The notes below the pieces were generated by a model. It worked only from the letters and a program-made list of their open reading frames with translations, did no database searches and had not been told where the DNA came from. From Varanus komodoensis (Eukaryota > Chordata > Lepidosauria > Squamata > Varanidae): a DNA stretch of 64,000 nucleotides. This document shows positions 35,520-45,224 of this stretch, in pieces. The position numbers and the translations under genes were made by a program. Numbering within the stretch: the first letter of the stretch is position 1; every line of letters starts with the position of its first letter. Location: positions 35,521,769 through 35,585,768 of the forward strand of contig NW_025336481.1 in NCBI RefSeq assembly GCF_004798865.1, given 5' to 3'.

Positions 35520-35690
35520 TGTGGGTGGGTAACCTAAAAACAAACCATGGTTAACCACTGAACTGTTTAGCCTGTAAACAACTCAGTGGTGTGGGTTTAG
35601 ATAACATGATCAGCAAACTGTGGAAGAGTTGCGTGTGCATGGCTTGGGTTGTTTAACCCTGTCATGTGAACCAGGGCTATTTGTATATAG
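35520..35690. mobile_element. hAT-like MITE ('AACCATGGTT' family)
   Basis: It contains ACAAACCATGGTTAACCACT, an inverted middle (GCAAACTGTGG), then GGGTTGTTTAACCCTGTCAT and GTGAACCAGG at the right end. Confidence 0.5.
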
Positions 35691-35725
35691 AAAGCACTGG
35701 GAACCCTTTGAGAAAGCCCAAAACA

Positions 35726-35796
35726 TAATTTATTTATTTTATTATTTCTTTATTAAAAGCTTTTCTATCCCATTTATTAAAAGCTTTTCTATCCCG
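35726..35796 (-). repeat. LINE-like 3' tail with 24-bp tandem duplication
   Basis: A 24-bp unit (starting TTTATTAAAAGCTTTTCTAT) occurs twice, at 35749-35772 and 35773-35796, with one change at the end. Read on the minus strand it is GGGATAGAAAAGC followed by an AAT-rich tail, which resembles an L2-type terminus. Confidence 0.5.
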
Positions 35797-36407
35797 TACA
35801 AATTGGCTTTGACTGCTGGTTCTCTCTTTCTTTTATTAGCCATTGCTTTCTCATAACACACAATGTCCAAAGTTACTCCAGACATTCAATTGTGCCTAAT
35901 CAGATCTGGGTTTATAACTAGCCACAGATAAAGCACTAGGCCTTCCAAGGATGCCTGATTAATTGTTTTTGCTTTCCTAAATCTATGCTCAAGTCAGTGA
36001 CTGCAGTTCGTGGATGACTCCCTAGAGTCAACATGCATCAATTTAACCTGAGATTTAATTTACTCCATATCTATTATTTCTCATCAAAGTTACTTTCAAT
36101 TTACATAAAAATGTTCTGTATCTCAGAAAGTGCCAAAGAGCAGCATCAAGAAATAAATTGGCCAGGCAAACATGATATGCTTAGCACTTGCCAGTATTGC
36201 TTAAGATAGCTGGGCTTATCGCCTTCCAATGCCCTGAGAGAAAAAAATATGGAATCTATCATTGAAGCAGAATCCACCAAATTTTCCTGAACAATCAGAT
36301 CCTACACTCCAGAGGTTTTCATGGCCTTCCTCCAATCAGGTTGCATGTTACAAGGTGCTTTAGTGAGATTGTATTGGGAATAAAGGACAATTGATTGGAA
36401 ACAATGA
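35797..36407. other. unannotated stretch
   Basis: AT-rich, with no gene or repeat recognised. Confidence 0.5.
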
Positions 36408-36592
36408 AAGGGATGCAGCCCAATGTGAGAACACGTGCTTTGCATGTGGAAAACTCCAGTGTCTCCAGGTATGGCGAGGAAAAAAATTTCTTGAAAACCT
36501 GGGGAGCTGCTGCTAGTCAGTGTCAACAATATTGGACTAGATGAACCATGAGGCTGAGTCAGAAGGAGCAGCTTCCTATGACAAGACCAATG
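36408..36592 (+). mobile_element. tRNA-derived SINE with CR1-like tail
   Basis: The head reads GAACACGTGCTTTGCATGTG (tRNA-like). A body AACCTGGGGAGCTGCTGCTA then GTCAGTGTCAACAATATTGG, and a tail TGGACTAGATGAACC, then AGCAGCTTCCTATG, follow. The B-box region is partly deleted. Related copies, all inverted, lie at 14468, 22390 and 38478. Confidence 0.75.
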
Positions 36593-36609
36593 CAGGAGGA
36601 TGGACCAGA

Positions 36610-37040
36610 AGATTTAAACGAGCTCCACCTGTAGGGCTCCTGCAAGTATAATGACAGGGACAGTTTTAAGATCTTCAGGGGAGGCCCTACTGTCCATACC
36701 AGCACAATCAGAGGCACATTGGGTAGGGATGTGAGAAAGGGGCTTCTCAGTGGTGGCTCCTAGACTTGGGAACTCCTGGTCAAAGGAGGCTAGGATGCCC
36801 CTGCCCCTAACGCTATTCTGCTGGGGGGCAATGGTCCTTTTATGCCATTGGAGTGAAAGCAGGTCTATTGCAGCAGGAAGGTTTTAACTGGCTTGCACTG
36901 TTTATTTCTTTTACTGTTTTGTTTATAATTTATTAGTTTTAAGTTGTGTTTTAATTAAGGTTTTGTCTTTAATTTGGATCTTATTGCCTTGAGTACTGTT
37001 TTTTGCAGAAAGGTGGGATATAAATAAAAAATAGATAACA
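36610..37040 (+). mobile_element. old L2 LINE 3' end
   Basis: A degraded ORF end (GGGCTTCTCAGTGGTGGCTC corresponds to AFSAVAP; TTGGGAACTCCTGGTCAAAG to LWNSLPKE) is followed by a T-rich 3' UTR, an AAAGGTGGGATATAAAT end and an A-rich tail. Clearly older than the 11.3 kb copy. Confidence 0.7.
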
Positions 37041-38477
37041 AAACCAGTTTTGCTCAATTCTCTCTTCCCCATGTACTGGGGTGCTCTGGAACAGTGTGGG
37101 AAGTGGCATGGGGGCTGCAGGGGGAAGGGCAAGTCAGCTGATCCCCCCTTTCATTTGCAGAAACATCTCCTCAGTCAGAATCGTTCCCATTCATGGAAGG
37201 TCCCTTCTGTAGACAGGCTCAAGAGCATCACTTAACTCCTTTCTTGCCTTCTGATTCTCTTTACATGTCCCCTTCCTGGCTGATCCCATCCCAAGATTCA
37301 TGTTACCTCAGCAAATGTAAGTTTAGGAATAGACATCTGTCCAGCTAATGTATATTTCTGACCTTAATCAGCTGGTCAGCACTGGCTCTTGAGAACTAAC
37401 AGCCCTCTGTGCAATTTGATTCTGCTAACTTGAGTGGGGACTTTCATTTCTTACCAGCACATTAGATTTGTTCTGCCAGTCCAGGATTAGTGAGAGGCAT
37501 AATATTCCATGAAGTAGCCAGTGAGGTTTTCAAAGAACTAATAAGAACTCAGAGCAGTAGGAATTACAGCATTGGTTCTGAGAATACCAACAGGATCTAG
37601 TTTAAATTTGCAATCACCAGCACCAGTTCATAGAGCAATACCTTGACAATTATTCTCCATCCAGCGAAGAATATATCTTGATAGAATTGACAGAATTATT
37701 GCTAGTATTATTTCACAAGCCTGTTGGAAAATTTCATGGTACTTTAAGATTCAAGTGGATCAAGTTCAAGGACCCTCTGAGTCTTTTTATCTGAGGCTTT
37801 GACCAAACAAAGCAAAATTACATTTTTAACATTACTGCTGGCAGCAAATTGGTGCATGACCTCATAAGTCAATGATAGCTAAATGTGGGCTGCACTCATG
37901 CAGACCTGTTTGGGAAGTCCCAGAGATAGTGAGAAGGTTGATATTTTTGGCACTTTCCATGGAATTCGATCATACACCTTACCTTTTCAATGACTACATG
38001 CAGTGGTACAAAACCATTGGAAAACAGTGCAAGAGTTTCATGCAGAAGTCCCTACAGATGTCCCATTTTGACAGAAGCCAAAGAAGACTGCAATAACAAT
38101 TGTTGGTAGGCCCTGAACTGAGGTCTGAGATGCAGAAACCTCCCATGGGTTGGATGAGATTTCTGCTGCCATGGCCCCAGGGACTGGATATTACATACAT
38201 GTTGTACAGACATGCCCGACGACATATGGGTCACGGCCTGTAAAGACGGCATTGGATTTGGGGAGGTAGTAAGTCATATCAGTTAAAATATGTGCAAAGA
38301 TGGTTTAGGGGAAGAACTACACATTCTGGACAATACTATTCTGGCGCATATCTTGTTCTTTTGATTCTATCAGTAATGCTTACAGTACTCAGGCCACAAC
38401 AACTACACAATGTGAGCTTCTCTACCCTGCAACCAACAGTTAAGGTGGGGAAATTTTCCTGTGATGTAACATAAATG
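37041..38477. other. unannotated stretch
   Basis: About 1.4 kb with no gene or interspersed repeat recognised. Confidence 0.5.
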
Positions 38478-38640
38478 GATAGATGAAACTGCCTCATGTT
38501 GGTCCGTCTAGTTTGATTCTGACTACATGGACTAGTAGTGGCTCTCCAGGGTTTCAGACAAGAGTATTTCCAAGTTCTACCTGGAGATGCCATGCACTGA
38601 ATTTTGAACCTTTTGCACACCAAGGTGGAGCTCCACCCCT
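38478..38640 (-). mobile_element. tRNA-derived SINE with CR1-like tail
   Basis: The plus strand shows the full inverse order: GTTGGTCCGTCTAGTTTGAT, GGCTCTCCAGGGTTTCAGAC, TCTACCTGGAGATGCCATGC, then GAACCTTTTGCACACCAAGG and GAGCTCCACC. It is the most complete copy of this SINE in the window. Confidence 0.75.
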
Positions 38641-39667
38641 GCTTAAAAGTTCCATTAATCCCCAACCAATCTTGAATCCATTTCCCAGGTAGTCCATCAA
38701 AACCACAATTAGGGTGCTGTGTAAGTTACAAGGGAGAGAGTAGATATGAGGTACTGTTATCACATTGGCCAGATCTGACACAGTTCCCCACGTCTAGTGG
38801 CATCCGTAGAAACTGAATGTAAAAATGAAACAAGAATCTAAGGCTTTTACACTTCCACCTGAATACTGAATTCAGCACCTCCACAAACTCACAAAATGCT
38901 ACTCACAATGATCAACAATCCTGCCTGTCAGTGAATGACCCATAAGACACATCTTTCTGAAGAGTATGTGGTGAAGTCGCACACATATGAATTGGAAATG
39001 CTGAATGAGTTTGTCACATGGATCTACGGTAAAGTTCATGCTGTGGTCACTGCTTTGAACTCAGTCTGGTCATATCAACATAGCATCACAGCCGTTCCAT
39101 TATTTATGTGAAATCAGCTGGTGGTCCCAGTCTATCTGCAGGCATCTTCGATGCCTTTCACAAAGAAATCTCATTTCTACTAATCATAGCCAAAGGTGCT
39201 AAGAGAATAACATGGACAAAGGAGGATAAATGTAAATATTCCTGGATTCTAGTAAAAGTATCTCCCTGATGAAGAAGACTGAAGCAACCATGTCCTGGCC
39301 AGTTGCTGACATCTAGCAATTCAATTAAGTTACATCTAAAATTACCTGACTTACAGGTAAATTATGGAGTTCATTTTGCTTTATGCAGAATCATTTTGCT
39401 AGCCTTGGTTGGTGCCTTTAAAAAGTATTCAGATTACCCAAACTACAGTTTAATTATACCTCCATTAGATTTCACAGTAGTACATTTCTGAAGCATATAT
39501 TTAATATGGCAGTGTTTCCCATTATCCCCAGCCAGCATGGATAATTGGAGGATACAGGGAAAGGTTGCCTTACGCTGTCCGTCACAAAAGTCAAAAGAGA
39601 TAATAAAATGAGTTTAGGCAACACAGTAACAAACACTGAATGGCTAAGTATTAGTTAAATGTGGGTT
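38641..39667. other. unannotated stretch
   Basis: No gene or repeat recognised. Confidence 0.5.
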
Positions 39668-39705
39668 TCTTTGTTTGTTTATTAGATTTTTATCCTGCCC
39701 CATTA
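39668..39705 (-). mobile_element. LINE/SINE 3' tail remnant
   Basis: On the minus strand it reads GGGGCAGGATAAAAATC followed by an AAAC tail. This is only the tail of an L2-like element. Confidence 0.35.
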
Positions 39706-39717
39706 GCCATAAACCTC

Positions 39718-39870
39718 TTTGAATATTATCATTGAACCCTAGGTTATTGTTGAAACATGGGTTGCCTTGCTGTCTGAACCTAGGTAAGATAATGCACTAG
39801 GGTTGTTAACCACGAACAACACATGAAGTAGGCCAATGGATTGTTGGTGGTTTGTGAACTGAAGGTTATT
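39718..39870. mobile_element. hAT-like MITE ('AACCATGGTT' family), strongly decayed
   Basis: It reads ACATGGGTTGCC then GTCTGAACC near the left, GGGTTGTTAACCACGAACAA in the middle, and TTGTTGGTGGTTTGTGAACT at the right. Assigned by resemblance to 35520-35690. Confidence 0.3.
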
Positions 39871-41734
39871 CACCATTGTTTGGCTAGTCTTCGATTTTTG
39901 TTTCTATGCTAAAGAGGGGAGGTGGGGTACCTTTGAGGTATTGTCCATGAATAACTTTGGAAATTGACTGAAAAACTTCCAGCCAGAGATGGGAACACTG
40001 AAGAGCTCAACCTCCTTGTGTTTGGTGGTCTTCAGCACATCTCATGATAGCAGAAGGTGGGGATTGCTTGGCACACGCGCGCACGTGTGTAGGTACGGGG
40101 GTTCTATTTTAAAGCAGGATGAAATCTGTGAAATTTTTTAAAGGCAAGGAAATGTGGATAAAATAGGACTGCAGTTTGTGCAAAACACAGCTACTATGTG
40201 TACAAATTGCAAATACCTTTTCTGTGGGAACACTGCATCCTAAAAGAGACAAAAGAACTTGGCTTAAGCTTGTATTTGATTGATATTTCCAGCACCAAAA
40301 AAAGGAAAAAAAAAAAAAAAAACCCCAAGCAAAGTGTCTGATGCAGTTGCACTGACTTATTTTTCATTCTGCTGGAGTCACTGTTTGCAGCTTCCAGTAA
40401 CCACACATTTCTGAGCACATCTAGGTTGTTCTGTGAGGATTTTCTTTTGGACAATGTTGCCTTGCTTCCATATCTTCCTTTTTGTTCCCACATGTTCCAA
40501 TTTGTTGCCTTTGGCCTGCTGGCAAAAGTACTGTCAAGCATCTGGAATTCTACTGAAACTGAACTCTACAGACACTCAAGAGTGTCCTTCAGACAGCAGA
40601 GATAAAATCTCCTAATTCATTCTTGCACTTTCAGGGGCCTTCGAGCTACAAGAGTGACGTTTGACTAGGAGTGTGTGTGAATGAAGGGCCATTCCCAAAA
40701 TATTACTGGAGGTGACCCCTGCACAGTGACCCTTCATGCCCAGCTGAAACATCTAGCAGAGCTTTCCAATGGTATATAACTCCAGAAAACCCCATGCATG
40801 TTTGTATGTCTCTACATGGAAAGCTGCCAAGTGTTTTTAGCAGTGTGTAGATGAGCTCTAACCCTTTCCGAATGAAAGATGACTCTGATGGTGGCAGAAT
40901 GACATGGGCATCATGGGACTCCAGTGAGGGAGGAAGGTCCATTGATGCTTGTCGTGAGCCTTCTGTTCCAGGTGGCAGGTTCTGGGAAGCTGCCACTGCT
41001 TCAGAGCACCTGGCACAGCATCATTCCAGAGCACTGTGGGAAATGCAAGATGGTGGCTCACCATCCACCAGTGCTGATACAATGGGTGTGGCAGTGATAA
41101 CATACTGGGAACACTAGATGGGCTTTTTCTACAGGTCTGATGAATCCTAGCAGGACCTCAAGGTTGAATGAGGGGCTGTGATTAACAGGGTGACAAGTAA
41201 TAATAAGACATAGTTAGCAGTGGGACATTGTCTCAGCCATCTTTTCAAGAACCCTACAGCTAGGTCAGCATTGTTTCGCTCATGTGAGGCTGGGGGATGT
41301 CTTGGCGTGCAAGCAATCTGCTCTCCTTGCTGCTATGCAAAGTTTTAAGGAAAGACTATTTTCAGGCCACTATTCCAGGCATGCTCACTTGCGAAGAGCA
41401 GTCATGCCACCCGTTACGAGGTTCCCTGATCAAGGAGCCTTGCAAGGCCTCTTCTGCCCTGCACCCTCCTCACCCCTCTGCCACTGCCATTCTTGCTTTC
41501 TCCCTCTCCTGGTAATCTGCTTACTCTGCCCCACTTCAAAAGTTACTTGATGGCATTGGCAAGGGCTTGCCTTTTCTTGCTGCTTTGAGCCAGAGGGTCC
41601 CAGCCTTGCCCAACCCAAGGGCACATCTGGACTTTTGAAAAATTGGCAGCTACAGGGTGGGGAAGGAGCAACACAAAATTATGGGAGCACCCCATTATCT
41701 GTATGCACGATTGGCCGCCCTGTGTGAATGCTAC
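39871..41734. other. unannotated stretch; alternating purine-pyrimidine tract and A run
   Basis: A CACACGCGCGCACGTGTGT stretch at about 40072-40092 alternates purine and pyrimidine and is partly palindromic. A run of 17 A lies at 40306-40322. No gene or interspersed repeat was recognised. Confidence 0.5.
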
Positions 41735-41915
41735 TTTGGCTTCCCTCTCCCTCTGCTTCTTCTTTTCCCTGGATTTTTCAATCTAGCCCCCACCCCAATC
41801 CTCCTTTCTCCCTCCCAGGATTCCTTCTTTTTCTGTGGGTCTCCCTTTCTCTCTCTTCCTGTGCCTCTCCCTCTGGCTCCCATCCTTTCTCCTGGCTTCT
41901 CTTCTTCGCCATCAA
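41735..41915. repeat. pyrimidine-rich tract
   Basis: About 180 bp with a strong excess of C and T on the plus strand and CTCC/TTCT-like words, but no regular unit. Confidence 0.6.
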
Positions 41916-43239
41916 TATGCAAAGGAACAGAGTGATTTCTACATTCATCTATACACAGTGAGAAAAATCTTCACTGCCAAAAATCAGCTGGGAGGACAAA
42001 ATACCCCACCATCAAGACCTTGTTGCCCAAAGGATCCCTGGGGGAGGGAACAGCTTCATACCTGTCATTTTTTCGTTGGGAAGGACTTTTTCCTTCCCTA
42101 TTTCAATTAATGTATGAGTTGGATTGGTCCGTTGGCTTGAATAAGAAAAGGAATCCCCGCCCCCATGGCCAAGGATCCTATTGCCACACAAACAAAAAGG
42201 GAATGTAGTGCTGCCCCATTTCTGGCTCTGCTTTGGGAGCCCCTTAGCCAGGGGAGGGCTGTGATGGCAGAGTTCCAGATGTCCACATATAAAAGCACAA
42301 TTGGGAATAATCCCCATTAAATAGAATGGAAGTTCTCCAAAAACACACATTGGATTGTGCCATTAGACACAAAATGGGGGGAGGGTGTTAAGCAGGGAGT
42401 TCAAGATCCTCATACCAATACTTTAGTCCCAACTTCCAAGTCATCAATGACATCCATGAACAGTCCTACTGATGTGATGGAGGGAAAGGGTACAAATCTG
42501 AAGTCATACTGGAATAGATAGCAAGAAAACCTAGCTAGTTCACTCATACTATCCAGTTGTCCTTCAAGGATTTTAAAGCTCACATTTTAGCTCCTGCTCC
42601 TGTGTTAAAATATAGATGGCCCTATGCATAAAATCAGCATGGCAGCTGCTAATTTTATCCAGGTCTTATCCAGGCCCAACACTGGGGAGGAATCCATGAC
42701 CCAGTTCAATTGCTCTGTGCAGAGCTGGACAACTGGTGAAGGCTTTGCTGACTGTTCCTGACACAGCTGATGCCGGGGGAAATGTCATCGCATCACACTC
42801 GTATTTCAGCTCCCTTCTTTCCACCTTCAAATCTGCAAAGATGGTAGCTGTGGGAGCTTGTCACTTGCACCTCATGTGGATTTGGAAAAGATCTGAGCTG
42901 AGTCATCCACATCCCAGTGATTCACTGAGGCCACTTGATATACGCCCTTTCCCTAATTTCATTCCATACCCACACAGAATGCCACTCGACTGACAGTTGG
43001 CAGCTCTGTCTTCACTTCTGGGATCATACATCTTACAGCCGTTCTTGGACTATTCTCCTTGCCTGACATATACAGCCAAGCACACACATATCAATGGCAA
43101 TGAAGAATAAGGGTTTGCACAAAATTGTGCAGGGTGTGGAGAAAATGGTTAGGGAGATGCTTCCCCCTTTCACCTGTGGGCATCCCATGAAGTTGATTTG
43201 TGGGAGATTCAGGACAGGTAAAATGCAGTACTTCTTCAA
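41916..43239. other. unannotated stretch
   Basis: No gene or repeat recognised. Confidence 0.5.
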
Positions 43240-43560
43240 ACAGCTCACAGTAAATCCATAATAGTTGCTACCACGAGATGTCTTTTTGCCACCAATTTAG
43301 GTGGCTTTAAAACAGGTTTAGATAAATTCATGGAGGAAAAGGCTATCAGTAGCTACTAGACCGAATGGCTGGATTCTGCTTCCAATACCAGAGGCAGTAT
43401 GCCTATGTGTGCCAGTTTCTGGGGGCAACAAGTCATGGGGATCTCATGTCCTACTGGTGGATACCCCACATGGTAACTTGTTGGCCGCTGCATGGACAAA
43501 ATGCCAGATGAGATGTGCCCTTTGTCTGACCAAGCATGGCATTTCTTGTGTCATGACCTC
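43240..43560 (+). mobile_element. CR1 LINE 3' end (second subfamily)
   Basis: It reads CCACCAATTTAGGTGGCTTT, AAATTCATGGAGGAAAAGGC, TATCAGTAGCTACTAGACCG, CAGAGGCAGTATGCCT, then GTGCCCTTTGTCTGACCAAG and a decayed terminal repeat. It matches the antisense piece at 24862. Confidence 0.7.
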
Positions 43561-44034
43561 TCTGATCTCCAAAAGAGCACACCATTGATGTTTCTACAGT
43601 TGGATCCCTGCCATGGTCCCTTGAATAGCTTTGTGAGAAGACTTAATTAAAAATTTTAACTGGTTAAGGTTAATGGATTTAGAATGCATAGGACTGTAAA
43701 GCTGGAATGAGATCACCTGAAGATGGGACTGTAATTTTTGAGCTTCCTTTTCCTCCAACTCCTAGATAAAGTACCCAATTTGGTTTCAATTTATTATTAT
43801 TTTTTAACCTAGAACACTTTCCAAATTAATCTGATAATATAAACATTGCTGTCTCTTCTACCAGGGAACGTCTGCATTTTACCTAAGTTACCTAAGTGAG
43901 CAATGCCTGGAGCTTGTTTTTTGAAAAAAGGATGGTATCAGACATTATGTGCAGAGGTGGCATTTGTGCTGGGGGTTTCCCAGTCCACAACTTAATTATC
44001 TCAATGACGAGGTTGCCCCATAGAGAGCTAACAT
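43561..44034. other. unannotated stretch
   Basis: No gene or repeat recognised. Confidence 0.5.
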
Positions 44035-44100
44035 TGTAGCAGCATCCCATGCACACTTATTGAGCAGCAAGTACTACTTCATTCAGTGGGCTTACACCCA
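44035..44100. repeat. dispersed 'AAGTCCCATTGAATTCAATGGG' motif copy (inverted)
   Basis: It reads CCCATGCACACTTATTGAGC, then ACTACTTCATTCAGTGGGCT and TACACCCAGGG. Confidence 0.4.
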
Positions 44101-44561
44101 GGGAATTCACTATCCTGGCAGACATTCAGACAAGCAGCTACATTTATACAAATGCTGATTGTGAGCATTAAAACCTGTGATGGCTGGTGGCAGGGTGTAA
44201 AGTTGCCTCTTCTAGTGCTCATTATATGGTGGGAACCGCAGTGCAGTAGAGCCACAGAACTGAAGAGCCAGACTGCTTTCAACCGTTCTCATGGCTGTCT
44301 GTCTGAATGAGAAGCAACATCTGCCAAATAGGCAGACGTGCACTGACATTACATCCAATGGAAGGTGAGTTGCCAAGGTGTCACATGAAGCCAGAAAAAG
44401 AACAAACTCCAAGAGCATCTTTCTATGCTATCATCTCAGCTTCAACAGAAATTAAATATAGGGAAGATTTCCAAGCCATCCACCTAACACAGACAAACCT
44501 ATCAGTCCACTCCCAGAATTTATAATAATAAAAATGCAAGACTTTATATTGGCTGTTCCCA
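44101..44561. other. unannotated stretch
   Basis: No gene or repeat recognised. Confidence 0.5.
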
Positions 44562-44687
44562 TCCTGATGTCCTCTACAGGTGTTGCACTACAATCTCCAT
44601 CATCCCTCACCACCAGGGCCCTCAACTGGAGATGATGGGAGTTATAGCCCAGCACTTACTGTGGATGCCAGGTTGGGGAATGCTCCT
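44562..44687. mobile_element. palindromic MITE ('ACTCCCATCATCC' family), best copy
   Basis: The left arm GTGTTGCACTACAATCTCCA then TCATCC is mirrored by the right arm GATGATGGGAGTTATAGCCC, followed by CCAGGTTGGGGAATGCT. Arms of about 40 bp flank a short centre near 44620. Confidence 0.6.
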
Positions 44688-45224
44688 GCAGCTCAAGATT
44701 CCAAGATACGCGCCTAGTTGTTTCCTTCCAGATTCCACACAGTTTAATACAAGGCCATTATGCAAATAATTTGAGCAGCCAGGCAACTGGGAAGGCATAT
44801 TTCCTGGCATTTGCACTTATGTATGAGGGAAATGGCCTCTGCAGGACCAGCCATGGGCAGTACTGATGGGCAAATGCCCATGTTGCCGCCAGGACCATAC
44901 CCCTTCATAGAGCAGGGTTTGTTTAACCTATTAAATGGCTGCATTTTTAGTTTTACAGATATGAATGAATGTTCAAGCGACTGTAACGTTTATGCTGTGC
45001 TTTAAAAAGTAAAATAGACAAACTCAGGATGGAGGCAGCCCTTTGGAAGGAGAGGGGAAGGAGGATGTCAGAGTGCTGAATCAGTATTTGTTCTGCTGAT
45101 TCGAAGGTCTGTCAAATGGACTGTGAAGGTGGGGAAAGCTGGGCTAGAGAAGTAAAAACAACTTCCCCCCACTTGAGGTCTCTCATGTCAGGACCCATTT
45201 ATATGCAGCATAAGATGCAGTTCT
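44688..45224. other. unannotated stretch
   Basis: No gene or repeat recognised before the L2 insertion. Confidence 0.5.

Noticed and set aside
36408-36592. Functional tRNA gene
   Set aside because: The tRNA-like head lacks an intact B box and cloverleaf and is followed by a SINE body. The same applies to the heads at 51247 and 60215.
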